Below are positions 49,407 through 60,989 of a stretch of DNA of 64,000 nucleotides, piece after piece. Each line of letters starts with the position of its first letter. Within the stretch, counting starts at the first letter, position 1. The translations under genes and the position numbers were made by a program. Source of the stretch: Dasypus novemcinctus (lineage: Eukaryota; Chordata; Mammalia; Cingulata; Dasypodidae); the NCBI RefSeq assembly GCF_030445035.2, contig NC_080677.1, positions 155,435,169 to 155,499,168 of the forward strand, written 5' to 3'. A model generated the notes under the pieces. It did no database searches. It worked only from the letters and a program-made list of their open reading frames with translations, and was not told the DNA's origin.

Positions 49407-49804
49407 CTGCAAAAAGAAAAAGAAAAAAGGTAATTAGTGGTATATCCAACTGGTCTATTTTCTGCTTAATCCGCAAATCATAACAGGTATAGGGTGAAAA
49501 TCCACAAGTATGACAGAGTTCATTTCTAGACATTTCAACAATCTTGGCTTCACTGAAAAGGAATGTAAATTGCCAGGCACAAGGCTGTTTCAGGAGATGT
49601 GGATGACCATTACCCAACCACGGAGGGGAAATGCGCTTTGCTTAGTATTCTGAAGGCCCTTCCTGTTGGTCATAGTGGGCTAGAATTACCTTCGAATACA
49701 GTGCTTGTCAACCACAGTGAGGCGGCGGAGGGCGGAAGGTGCTTAGGAGGAATTGTGAGTGTGTCTGTGTGTGTAAATGACCACCTGGGAGGACAACCTG
49801 CTTT

Positions 49805-50217
49805 ATTTTACTTTATTTTTTTTAAGATTTATTTATTTCTCTCCCCTTCCCTGCCCTCACCCCAGTTGTCTGTTCTATTTGCTGCATCTTCTTTGTCCGC
49901 TTCTATTGTGTCAGCGGCACGGGAATCTGTGTTTCTTTTTGTTGCATCATCTTGTTGTGTCAGCTCTCCGTGTGTGCGGCGCCATTCCTGGGCAGGCTGC
50001 ACTTTCTTTCGCGCTGGGCAGCTCTCCTTATGGGACGCACTCCTTGCACGTGGGGCTCCCCTACGCAGGGGAGACCCCTGCGTGGCACGGCACTCCTTGC
50101 ATGCATCAGCACTGCGCGTGGGCCAGCTCCACATGGGTCAAGGAGGCCCCGGGTTTGAACTGCGGACCTCCCATGTGGTAGGTGGATGCTCTATCCACTG
50201 GGCCAAGTCCACTTCCC
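49805..50217 (-). mobile_element. DAS-type SINE in the JCAD intron, perfect target duplication
   Basis: Reverse copy in plus-strand terms, so it is sense-oriented relative to the minus-strand gene. Perfect 13-bp duplication GACAACCTGCTTT at 49792-49804 and 50218-50230. The head belongs to the CCCAGTGGATAGAGC subtype. Confidence 0.95.
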
Positions 50218-50784
50218 GACAACCTGCTTTTGAACGCAGGTGATCATATACTGTCCCCCAGGGAGCTAGGGGACCCCGAAATCCTGAACCCCAAGGACTG
50301 ACACATGCCTTCTCAGGCCTTCGTAGACACAAGTGTATTTAAGGCTGGCTGTCACACTGAGTACTCTACAGTCCACACCAGAAAATCCCAACTGCGCCCA
50401 AAGGACCTGGATTTCCAAAAGGAAACACCCTGCGAGAAAGCAATGACCCTCGACTGCCACTGGCACCTCAGCAGGCACTGCCCAGCTTGATCACCTCAGG
50501 ACCCACAGGTCTCTGCGGTGAGGCAAACCTGAGGTTCAGGCTACTCCTCTTTTGGTCAGAAATCTCCTGCCACTGCGGCTAAAGGTCTCTTAATTTCTTA
50601 AGAGAAAATGTTTCAGAAATCTGGAAGGATGGCATATAGTTTGGTGGTCAGAAAAACAGTTATAAAACAATCTGTTTCTAAACCCATCAGGACAAGGGTG
50701 TATCATGAAGGTGACATAGATTCCTGTTTCCCCAGTGGCGGCAAAATGCACCTGCCATGCCCTGCTCTCGCCTTTTCAGTGTAG

Positions 50785-50813
50785 CTATAGTATAGTATAG
50801 TATAGTATAGTTA
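50785..50813. repeat. Pentanucleotide microsatellite (TATAG)n
   Basis: About five tandem TATAG units flanked by AGC and TTATG. Short and likely polymorphic. Confidence 0.85.
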
Positions 50814-51389
50814 TGTGATGACTAAGCCAGCGTTTAGGGCGCTTGGAATTGGAGCTGGGGATTGAATCATGTCCCCACAGGAGACACGCTCCGTCTTAAT
50901 CCATGCTCTGTCTTAATCCACGCTCCTGTGGGTGTGGCTTTGCAAAGAAGACCTCCGCAGGGGTGACGGTCGGTTAAGGTGGGGGACTCATCTTGAAAGA
51001 TCTGTTGGGTGGGGCCACCATGAACCAGAGTGGGCCTCACCGTGCATGAGTGGGGCCCTTATGGGGAGGGAGCCTGGGGGGAGATGGAGGAGGACACCTG
51101 GGTGGTGAGTCAGACCTCCTGTGGGCAAAGAGGCCGTGTCTCCACCGAGAACGCGGTGGCCAGTCACCAAGGGGGGACGTGTGACGGGCGCGCTCTCAGC
51201 TAGCCGAGGCCAGGGGAAGGGGAGCATCTGCTGGGCCCCGGGTTTCATGGACACTGGGCACTGACGGGCTCCACGGGCGCTGGGTGAGCTGGAGGCACCT
51301 CCACTGAATGCGGCTGCTGCCCTCAGCTCAGGCTGTGGCAGGAACTCGGAGGACAAGGGACCCCTTCCGCAGAGCATGGAGGGCTGAGG

Positions 51390-52085
51390 CCCTGCTGAAA
51401 TATAACGGGAGCCACCTGTGTTATTCTCGATTTCTAGCAGCTACAGGAAAACAGAGGGGAACAGGTGGTGTTAATCTTAATAATATCTTTAACCAAATGC
51501 ATCCAGAATATTATCATTTCAGCAGGTACTCAATAAAAAAATTGGGGGAAGTGGACTTGGCCCAGTGGATAGAGCATCCACCTACCACATGGGAGGTCCG
51601 CGGTTCAAACCCCGGGCTTCCTTGACCCGTGTGGAGATGGCCCATGCGCAGTGCTGATGCGTGCAAGGAGTGCCGTGCCACGCAGGTGTGTCCCCACATA
51701 GGGGAGCCCCATGTGCAAGGAGTGCGCCCCGTAAGGAGAGCCGCCCAGAGCAAAAGAAGTGCAGCCTGCCCAGGAATGGCGCCGCACACACGGAGAACTG
51801 ACACAACAAGATGACGCAACAAAAAAGAAACACAGATTTCCGTGCCACTGATAAGGACAGAAGTGGTCACAGAAGAACACGCAGTGAATGGACACAGAGA
51901 GCAGACAACTGAGGGGGAGGGGGAGAGAAATAAAAATAAATAAATCTTTAAAAAAATAAAAAAAATTGAAAAGTTGGGGGGACGGTTCCGATTTTTGGTG
52001 GCACTGAGTCTTTGAAATCTGGTGTGGACTTTGCACTCACAGCACAGCGCGGTTTGGGCTGGCCACGTGTCCAGGGCTCGGCACC
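51390..52085 (+). mobile_element. hAT-Charlie-type element (copy 3), split by a SINE
   Basis: The left part has GGGAACAGGTGGTGTTAATC and CCAGAATATTATCATTTCAG. The right part resumes with AGTCTTTGAAATCTGGTGTG and CACAGCGCGGTTTGGGCTGG. The same order of landmarks is seen in the copies at 21.1 and 33.5 kb, so the DAS SINE between them is an insertion. Confidence 0.75.
51545..51955 (+). mobile_element. DAS-type SINE inserted in a hAT element
   Basis: Complete forward element of the CCCAGTGGATAGAGC head subtype. Flanks AATAAAAAAATTG (51532-51544) and a similar A-run plus ATTG (to about 51968) are consistent with a target duplication in an A-rich site. It is antisense to JCAD. Confidence 0.92.
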
Positions 52086-53339
52086 CCGGGTGACTCAGGG
52101 CTACTCTACGGACGGTGACGGTCGGGGGAAGGCGTGCTGCCCTAAACGCTGAGAATTCGACTGCTGCGGGCTGGATTTCCGCGATGGCGCCTGCAGGCCA
52201 GCCTCGGCAGGGATCGCGCGTGGCCCTTGGAAGCAGGGCCCTGGAAGCCACACTCCTGCCCAGCCTTCCCCAGGCACTCCCAGCACCCCGAGGCCTTGCC
52301 AGACATCGCCACGTGGGGCCTGCGGTCTCCCCACGTTCCCGTCCTGCACTCATGCCGTGAGGTAAGCACCCGAGCCTGGTTGGGGCCTGTTTCCACCCTT
52401 CTGACGGGGAGCCTGCTCCAGCTGGGATGGGATCCTGGCCCTGAGCTGGTCTGGGGCCACTGACTTCTCGGCCAGGGACCCGGAGGCCCCCCAAGAGCAG
52501 TGAGAGGAAATGAGCATCTATAATCTGGAAGGACGCTGTGTAGCGTGGTACGTATGATGCCACAGGAGATGAAAAGTTCTGGAAGGGGGTGTGCATGGGG
52601 GGGTGGGAATACAGATACGACACGTGTAACCTTGGCTGAGACAGTTCAGTCTCACCTGAAGCGAGCTGGGCCTCGGGGAGCGGTGACGTCATTCCTCACC
52701 TTGGGGATTTGGGGGGACGGGGCGAAATGGGGGTGGAGGTGAGGAGGCTTGTGTTTAAAATGATAAAATATATCCAAAGGAACCCAAAGGAAAATGAAGC
52801 AACGAGGCTTTCTCCTAACTTGTGAGGCCCCAGTGGGTGGAAAAGGTCACGGATACCCAGTGTTCCTACCCCAGCCCCACGACCCCGGCGCCTCCAAAAG
52901 CAGGGCTCTGGCCACTGAGGCGCAGGGAGCCCCGCTGAGCACCGGTGCTCTTCCGGAAGCGTCCCTCCAGGAGCCCCTGCGGTTCAGCTACCCTGGAACA
53001 CCAGGACACAACACGGGCAGCTCTGGGCACGTAGATGTTTGGGCCTTTTAATGTGCATTACCAAATGCACCAGACTGTGAGGAGAGACAAATAATGAAAA
53101 TTTCTACTGGTCAGCAACAGTGGGGCGGTGTTTTTAATGGTTGGCTAAAATTAAGTTTCATTACCACACTGCTGTTTAGGTACCCACCAAACACACCAAT
53201 GGTCAAACTAAACACTGAAGGAGCGTTTCACTGAACTAGCCATTTTACATTATAAAATACTCCCTGAAATATATGGCCATAGACTAAGGCATAGAACTAT
53301 TTGTGAACTGGTTTATTATTATTATTAATAGCAGGATTT

Positions 53340-53460
53340 TGTCTTATGTTAAAATCTTTATAATTCTCAGAATGAGGTACGACTGACATAATCATGCTCG
53401 TTTTATAGATGAGAAAACTCACTTCAGAAGTCTACCGGGTTTGAACCAGCATTTCAACAC
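53340..53460 (-). repeat. MIR fragment (reverse)
   Basis: CGTTTTATAGATGAGAAAAC and GGGTTTGAACC in reversed MIR order. Confidence 0.65.
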
Positions 53461-54897
53461 AAGTGAGCATATAGGATTTTTGGGGGTAGGGGCGGATCAG
53501 GCTTGAGCCTGAATAAATCCCCACAGCTCTACAAATGGGCCCGTAACACTTCCCTCCATACTGGCAAAGGGTTCCATCCTTAGCATTCTCTCTCTCTCAG
53601 CAAAGAGCTCATTTATCAAAATAATGAGTTCCAGGGGGGCCCTGGCAAGCCTCTTATTTCAACCAAGTCCTTTGTAAAAGGAGCAGAGGCACCTGGACTC
53701 GGGTTCCTAAGGATCAAACTGCACTGGTGCGAGAATTTTTAAAGTGCCCCAGTAGAATTTTTTAACAAAAATGTCTGGATTTTTCCAGCTCTAACAACAA
53801 TTGCTCTTTTCCATCTGCATTTAAATCCGTGCATTTCAAATCAGAAAGCTGGTAGGTACTGGGGACAGCACCGTGAAAGGGACACAGCAGCCTGGCCTGG
53901 GAGGTGGGGGGGCGGTCCTGGGGCAGCTCTAGAACCCTCTGCTCCTGGGGAGCAGGTTTTCCTCACCAAAAAAAGGGCAGGCCTACATGAACCTCTGTGA
54001 GCCTAGATGAACCTGCTATGGTCTATAGCGTGAGCCTCTGGCAGGCTCAGCTTTTCCCCAACCACTTCTGGGCTCAATAATTTACTAGGAAAAGAAGCAG
54101 AGACATCGAGAGGCCGGGCCTGAGCTCGGGGAGGGAAGCACCGTCACTGAAGGGCAGACCTGCTGGTGGTTTCAGGGATCACAGAAGCTCTGAAAACACA
54201 CGCAGGTGAGGGGCCGGGGGGCTGGCGGGTCTCGGGGCTGCGCGTGCCAAGAGGGTCTCGCCTGAGATGTAACGATCCCAGCACTGGAGGCAGCACCGCG
54301 GAGGTTGGTTACCTGGGGGTGGGCAGTGAGAAAATGCCCACTGCTAACTTTATCGACTGAACCTTTTCACATTTCATCGAGGGCGTGGTAGTGAAAACAG
54401 AAAAATGGGGAGGATGGCTTTGGAAGGTGTGACGTTAAGACACAGCACAGCAGGAAGGACAGTTTATTACATCAGCCTGGTACGTCTTTTCTTATTAAGT
54501 TAATGAAGAGCACTGAGGGTTGTTTGGGTGGCTGCCTAGTGTTTTAGGGGGGAAATTCAAAGTACAGATGCCATGGTCTCTGAAAGGTTTATCAAGGGGG
54601 CCACACCAAGGCTGGAAGACTTAACTGGTTTACCTCTTCACAGAATGCAGTCTGCAAAGGCAATCTAGATAATTTCTATAAATACACAAGCATCTTGAAT
54701 ACATTTCAAGATCTTGATTTTTTTTTTTAAGGAAGCTTCCAGATAATTCTTTGTAAAACACAGAATCTTTGGGTAAAATAATTCAAAGATTTATCTTTTC
54801 TGTACATGCAAACTTTCATTACCCTCCAGCCTGGTAATTTGCATCACCCAAGGATTCCAAACCACTACGAAAAGCGGCGCCCGCGTCCCCTCCTTAC

Positions 54898-57800
54898 CTG
54901 GGCACCAGAAGCCTTCGTCCACTCTCTTTCTCTCCCCGTGCGGGGCCGGGCGTCTGTTTTCTTCCCACGAGAAGCAGCCCTTAGGGACGGAGTCCAGGCG
55001 ACCCGCTCTCGGCGCCGGGTCCCCGCCGCTCGGAGGCCCGCAGGCGGCCTGGGCGCCGAGGCCCCTGGCCTCGTCCGCGGCCTCGGCGCCCCGCGAGACC
55101 AGGAGCCTCATGCGGGACACGGAGCTCACCTCCTTCATCCTCATCAGGCGGCCGGGGTCGGCCCTCCTGGGCGGGGAGGCCAGTTTCTCCTGCAAGCTCT
55201 CGATCACTCTGGAGGTGCCCTTGGGCCTCTTCTCCGAGCCCACGGCGCTCGGGCTCCCCTCGGGGGTGCGGGGTGGCATGGAGCCGAGGGGCGTGGCGGA
55301 CCCCGCGGCCTCCGGTGGGCTGGGCCGGGGCTCGTCCACCCCCGCGGGCTCGCCAGCGTGGTCTCTGCCCCCTACGAAGAGGGGGCTCTCGGTCCAGCCG
55401 CACTTCCTCCTGCTGTGGAAGGCATCTCGGGGCCCTGCGGGCTCGCCGCGGAGTGCAGTGCCGGGCGGCGGCTTCTCCCCGGTGGGGGCCGGCCACGGGG
55501 CACCCTCGCTGGGTGCGGGGTGCTTCTGGCATCCCCCCCTGCTGCTGCCCGGGAGGAGGGACTCCACGGCCACGTCGATGCCCAGGATCCTGGCCGCCCT
55601 GGCTTGGAGGGACTCGTGTGGGGGGACGTCTGTGGCGCGCGCCTTCTCCGAGGGACCGTCAGGCTCGCCGGCGCTGGGCATGGGGCCCGCGTGGAGCCCC
55701 ACGGCCCGCAAGTCTGGCGCCGAGAGGCCTCGGCCTCTGTTAGCCAGGGAGAGGGGAACCCCTGCACCCCACTCTTCTCCAGCATCCACCTGGGGGCTGG
55801 GTCCTTGGCTCAGCTTCACCGGACTTAGCACGCTGCTGAGATTCGGGCCTCCCTGTGGCTCCTTCGGTGCAGTGGGGGGGGCTGGCTCTGTGTCACTCCG
55901 TCTACATGACGTCACTCTCTTCCCAGGGCCTGGGCTGCCGGCCAGCGGGTCTGTGCTGCTCTCACCCTCCTGGCCCCTCTTCCCCGGAATCCAGCTTTCC
56001 TCTGCTGACCCGGAGCATCCACCTCTGCTCCCTTCTGCCCGCCGGGGGCCCGGGGACCCAGGCAGGGCCCACGGGCGGCCCAGCTTCCACTCCTCACTCC
56101 AGCTCTCAGACTTGCTCTTCACTCTCCCCGACCTAAAGCCAGGCTCCCCTGGCACCTCCGTGCTGTGCCCTTGCTCCACTCTCGTCTCCCGGCCGTTTAC
56201 ACCCAGCCCGGAATCTTCCGCGCGGCCGTCGGTGTCGTTTTCCTGCTGCCGCCCTGCCTCTCTTTCGTCACTGCTGCTGCTGCCGCTGCTACTTTCTTCC
56301 TCCTCTTGAAGCTCCTTGTTAAAGCTTTCCAGCTGACTTATTAAATCCCAGGGTCGGCGACTAACCGGCTTCAAAAGAAACTGGCCGAAGAACTGCTTGC
56401 TGTTGCACGGGCTGGCCGCGTCCCCCTTCACCACCTCCCCCGTGGGCGTGGGACCTGCTGCCTGTCCGTGGGGCTGGCCCGGGCACTCCCTGGGCGCTGC
56501 CCGATCCGTGCAGGAGGAAGTCCTCGAGAAAGCGCTATTGCTGGACAGGCTGAGGTGCATCTGGCCTTTCAAGTGATGAGTGCCCGGCCTCCGTTCAGGG
56601 TCTCCAGGAGCCGAGGCTGGGGCGCTGTGAGTTCCAGGGGCGGTGGGTTCGGAATGCCTGGGCGTTGGCCCCGCATCGTCGGGGCCCCCCACCGGCAGCC
56701 CAGGCAGCGGCCGGGAGCTGCGGGGCTCTTCGGCGAAGATGGTTTGTGTCTGCTGATCTCTGTGCTGGTGTCCTGGCCAGGAGCCAGAGGGCTTGAGCCC
56801 CCGGTGTCCTGGGGGGGGGACGTACCTGAGGTCATTTCTTTCTTTGTCTGCTGGTTCCCGCGGATGGGGTGTTTGGGCCTCTGCTTTGCCGGCCATGCTT
56901 CCTGTGAGCGCCTGCAGCTCCAGGTCGGTGGACGACATGCTCAGGAAGCTCTGTGCCTGCAACGCCGCGCTCTTATCAAGCCCATTCTTTCTATCGGCGC
57001 TCCGTTTCAGGTCATTGTTGTTCCTATCTGTGTCTGGCAGATGTGGCTCTGATTTAACTGGGATGGAGACCAAACAAAATATAGTCTCGTTCGCTTGTTT
57101 CTTGGACCGTCTCTTGATCTGGCTGCCGGTTTCAAACATCTTAAGCTTGGTTATGGTTTCCCTGGGACCCTCGCCCCGTGGGCTGGGGCAGGAGCCGGGG
57201 CCCTCGGGGTGGCCGTGCCGGCTGCCCCGCACCTCGGCTTGCGCTTCTCTCACCGCGCCATTCTCCTCGTTGTCTCCGTCCCTGAGGAGGTGGCCCCGCA
57301 GCCACGCGGGGCTGGGGTCAGAAACCCCAGGGGCTCCCCTGCTCCCTGACGCGGGCACTTGGCCCCGTGCGTCCCCCCGAAAGGCCCCATCGTGCTGCCC
57401 GTGTCCACATGCAGCTGGTTCTGGAGGGGCTGGGGAACGACGTTGCAACTTGGCTCCTTCCCAGAAGCCCTGGGGCTGCGCGAGCTGAATGTGGCGGATC
57501 CGCGGATCATCGAAAGAAATGTACTGAACAGAGATGTCGCGAGCAGGGGCGGGGCGGGGCGGCGTGGGGGGCCCCTGGGGAGAGAGCCGGCGGGTGCCGT
57601 GCTCGTTCCCGGCTCCCTGGTGGCCGGCACTGGTCCTCTCCACCGGCGGTGGCTGTCTAGGGGCCGTGTCTTCCGCGTACGGGTTGGTGATGGGCTCGGG
57701 GGGAGACCTGTACGACGGTGGAGGGACGTACACCGGAGGCTCCAAGCCGGCGTCGGGCCCCCAGAGGTCGGGCCTGGGCTCGCTCGCGCCGGCCAGGTGG

Positions 57801-58502
57801 GCTGCGTGGGGGTCCGCATGCTGGCTCTCCTGGCGCTCGCAGCTTTCCAGGGACCCCCTCGCCTGTCGGTGCGATTCATAAGATGGAGGCTTCAGGGGTC
57901 TCCCAAACTTAGGCCGTGGTAAAGGGACACACGAGCCCCCCTTCTCAGGGTTCCTCGTGGGTTCAAAACTTGGTGCGCAATTTGGAGGATAAAATGGCAC
58001 TTTGGGGACACTGTGCAAATGCCCATCATTTAATGGAGTCGGCATTTCCACGCAACTCAGGCCCTCAGGGGAGAGAACTCTGGGCAGTGACTGGGATTTC
58101 CCTTTGTTGTGGGGAGTCAGCACGTGCTCTCCTTGAAGGAATGGGTACAGGTCTTGAAAGAGCCTCTCCCCATCGCCCTCGGACATCTGCCTCCCTAATT
58201 TCCTTGGCTGGTTCCAGCCTTCGAAGCTTAGGTTCTGCCACCTGGCAGGACCTGCCATCCGCAGCTCTTCTTCCAAAACTGCCTTCCCTGCTGCATTCTC
58301 CGTCCTCGCTCCGACTTCCCGGGCACCTGCCCTCAAGTGGGCGGGGAGGCCGGGGGCTGGGGCCAGGCCCCTGACCTCCAGGCCTGCCCGGGCGCCGGGG
58401 CCCAGCACACCACCTGGTTCCTGTCCTCTTCTCCTCCGGGAGGCCCGGTCATCGCCAGGCTGTGGCTGGGAGAGCCACGGAAATGGTGGCTGGTCATAAA
58501 AT
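54898..58502 (-). CDS. JCAD: JCAD large internal coding exon (partial gene)
   Basis: This is the main coding exon of JCAD (KIAA1462), an endothelial cell-cell junction protein found with VE-cadherin and implicated in angiogenesis, coronary disease risk and LATS2/YAP (Hippo) signalling. The reading frame is open through the exon. It contains blocks I recognise from human JCAD: GRQMSEGDGERLFQDLYP near residue 103, NETIFCLVSIPVKSE near 470, LKPVSRRPWDLISQLESF near 707 followed by an acidic/serine run, ESLQARAARILGI near 961, and VIESLQEKLASPPRRADP near 1097 (residue 1 is the Phe codon at 58499-58501). The exon has 1201 whole codons plus split codons at both ends. The acceptor is TTTTGTTTTGTAG just above 58502 and the donor is CCAG/GTAAGG at 54898/54897. 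The open frame runs on to an ATG at 58606, but that stretch is intron. There are no transmembrane segments; the protein is Pro/Ser/Gly-rich and looks disordered. The exon encoding the N-terminus (roughly 95 residues in human) is outside the window. Confidence 0.97.
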
Positions 58503-58924
58503 CTACAAAACAAAAAGGCCCGAGTTACCTGGTGGGATGGGGAGGGGGTAGGAGAAGAGGCACACGCTCCTCCGACCGTGACCTCTGACCGTGACCGGTG
58601 CTCCAAGCCAAACCTGCGTCAGCACCTCTGAACAATGATCCCCGGCCACAGGACTTGCTGCTTGGAGGGAAAGCGTGCCCCACTGCCTGCGCTGGAAGAC
58701 AGCCCCTGCTCTGCCCTCCGGGGAGTGGCCGTGGCACCCTGGCCGCCGGCTGCACCTGAGAGGGGGCCAGGCCCGAGGGAGCAGGGGAGACCCTGGGGCG
58801 GGCTTCTCCTGCCGTGGTCTCAGCCCACCTGACCTCTCGAGTGGGGGCGCAGAGCCGAGGTCCCTGGCTCCGTGCAGGCCAGCTGCGCTATCTCTGGGAG
58901 CTGGTCTGGAATCCGCTCCACAGC

Positions 58925-59095
58925 CGTGACTCTGAAACCTCAGCGAGCTTCAGAATCACCTGCAGGGCTGCTGAATCACAACTGCCAGTCCCTTCCTGGG
59001 TGCACACTGCAGGAGGCCCGAGGGGGGGCTCAGGGTTTGCATTTCTAACAAGTTCCTTGAGGAGGCCTGCGAGGACCATACTTGGAGAATATCAC
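58925..59095 (+). mobile_element. MER5A-like hAT element
   Basis: CTTCAGAATCACCTGCAGGG, TTTGCATTTCTAACAAGTTC and CCATACTTGGAGAATATC in MER5A order. Confidence 0.75.
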
Positions 59096-59289
59096 GCCGG
59101 TGGCTCCTGGTGGCAGGCGCACCCTGGAGTCATGAGAGGGCCCCTAAAAATCCTGATCCCAGGGCAGCATCTGAGCCAGGAGGGGACCCAGGCGTCAGGG
59201 TCTTCCCAAGATGCCCCAAGTGCAGCTAAGCCCAGCCACTCTCTCGCGGATTTCCCCACCCAGGAGGCTCATTAAATACACACATCACC

Positions 59290-59375
59290 AAGTCTCTACT
59301 GCTAAAAATTCAGACCCATGAGGTCTTAGGGCCTGGGAATCTGTATTTTTAACAAGCACTGGGTGATTCTTACCT
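59290..59375 (+). mobile_element. MER5-like hAT fragment
   Basis: AAAAATTCAGACCCATGAGG, GAATCTGTATTTTTAACAAG and GGTGATTCTTA. Confidence 0.6.
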
Positions 59376-59474
59376 TTGGGCAAGTGGGAAACATGGACAG
59401 GGCTAAGGCTGACCCTGAGAGGAAGAGGGGGGCTCTTTCCAGGCAGGATGGTAGGAGCAAATGCCAACCTGGTA

Positions 59475-59662
59475 CCAGGTGGTCGTCCACTCCCTGGCTG
59501 CACGTCGGAATCGCCGGGAGCCTTTAAAAGCATACGGCTGCCAGGCCCCGGCCCACACAGCTGGCTTTAACCTGTCTGGAGAGGGGCCTGGACACTGGCG
59601 TATTTCAAAGTCGCCCCAGAGGGCTCTAGCACACATCCACGGTATAGAGTCGCTGCTCTAAA
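59475..59662 (+). mobile_element. MER5A-like hAT element (degraded)
   Basis: CACGTCGGAATCGCCGGGAG, CCAGGCCCCGGCCCACACAG and a worn terminal part near AGTCGCTGCTCTAAAG. Confidence 0.6.
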
Positions 59663-60196
59663 GCCACCAAGGGAAGGGCATGACCCAGCCCGTGTTAAGC
59701 TGCTATACCTACGAGGGACCAGGCTGGGCCCAGGACAGGAAACCAGGAACCAGGGGGCCCCTGGGGGACTCAGCTGTTTTGATTAACGAAGGGCTAGGAA
59801 GAAAATGTCCAACCCTCGAAAACTGTTTGTTTTTTCAAATTATAAAAGGAATATACATTCCCTATGAAACGACCACCAAAAATCATGCATAATCTTATTT
59901 GGAGACAGCTCCTTAGGCGTGGGTCTAGTCTCCGGGTGTGAGGACGGGGATTGGTCAGTGGCCTAGGTGCAGCAGGGGCTTGGGACTGTGTGTGATCTCC
60001 CGATACAGCCCTGGCATGAGCAAGGTCCACGCTGGGTGCTTCGTTCCTGCTTCACCAGCAGCCCGAGGCGGGTGCCACATCATTCCCCAAGGAAGCGGAG
60101 GCACAGCAGTTACGTGACTGCTGGGCGCCCGCGCCTTGTCGGGCCCTGGGCTAAGCATGCCAAATGAAGTATATCATCAACACTTGGCAGCTCCTG

Positions 60197-60829
60197 TGTG
60201 GCAGTTTGACATTATTTATGAATTCCAAAAAGAGATGTTTGTAAACTGGTCTGTTCCTCTGGGCATGATACCATTTGATTTAAATCCAAAGGCTCTATGT
60301 TTACTTATCAAGATTAGGGCTTTGATTCTACCGCATCATTAGGGCGTGCAGGGTTGAGTCTCCACCCCCTCGGTGGGCTATATAAACTGATGCTCAGTCA
60401 AGAACACAGAAGCAGATACAGGAGAAATGAGAGCTCTCCGTAGACACAGAAGTGGCCTTTGATCCTGGAGCCCTGGGGAGAGATGAGACATTCACCTGAC
60501 AGTCTACAGCTAACCTTGTGAAGAGACCAGAGCAGCTGAGCCCAGAAAGAAAAAAGGGGAAATAGATGAGTCCTCTGCCAGCCTACAGCTGAGGTTGGAA
60601 GAAGCTGGACCCACAGAGCCTTAACAGGGAAGAAGGAAGGAGGACGCCTCGCAGACATTGCCCGCCATCTTGCTTCAAAACATAGCAAAAGACTTTGGGA
60701 GAGGAAGTGATCTTGAGTTGGACTCTTTAGGACCTTGTAACTGTAAGTGTCTACCCCAAATAATACCCTTTATAAAAGCCAACAGAATTCTGGTACTTTG
60801 CATCAGCACCCCTTTGGCTGACTAATACA
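60197..60829 (+). mobile_element. Solo LTR, ERVL-like, copy 2
   Basis: Same family as 12482-13139 in the opposite orientation. Starts TGTGGCAGTTTG, ends ACTAATACA. Contains a TATA-like CTATATAAA near 60378 and a TTTATAAAA stretch near 60770. The flanking 5-mers TCCTG (60192-60196) and CCCTG (60830-60834) differ by one base. No internal viral genes are present. Confidence 0.8.
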
Positions 60830-60834
60830 CCCTG

Positions 60835-60985
60835 TTATTTCTGCCATTTTGCAGATAAAGAAACTGAGGCACACAGAAAAGTTAAACAACTTTTCCAAGC
60901 CACACTGCTTGTAGGTGGTAGGGAAAGGCTTCAAAACCAAGAAATATGGACCTAGAGCCCAGTTCACCACCGTGTTTCACACACT
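60835..60985 (-). repeat. MIR (reverse)
   Basis: CATTTTGCAGATAAAGAAAC, TGAGGCACACAGAAAAG and a TTGTAGGTGGTAGGG region. Confidence 0.75.
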
Positions 60986-60989
60986 AATG

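Larger units (their letters stand above)
49407..54897 (-). other. JCAD: JCAD intron between the big exon and the last exon
   Basis: An intron of about 5.5 kb with a GTAAGG donor at 54897 and a TTTTTGCAG acceptor at 49407. It holds a reverse-oriented DAS SINE (49805-50217), a pentanucleotide microsatellite near 50.8 kb, a hAT element split by a forward DAS SINE (51.39-52.09 kb) and a reverse MIR piece (53.34-53.46 kb). The rest is unique sequence without recognisable exons; the open frames here are SINE-derived or unsupported. Confidence 0.9.

Noticed and set aside
51514..52692. 392-codon minus-strand frame, the second longest in the window
   Set aside because: Its C-terminal part is reverse SINE sequence and its middle part is the right half of a hAT element. 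It lies in the JCAD intron and has no recognisable domain.
54806..57922. Long plus-strand frames (340, 399, 231, 194 codons) opposite JCAD
   Set aside because: They are antisense shadows of the GC-rich JCAD exon, where stop codons are rare.
58503..58606. ATG at 58606 as the start of a 1271-residue JCAD
   Set aside because: A strong acceptor (TTTTGTAG) sits at 58503-58504 and the JCAD-like sequence starts exactly after it. The upstream residues do not resemble the known N-terminus.
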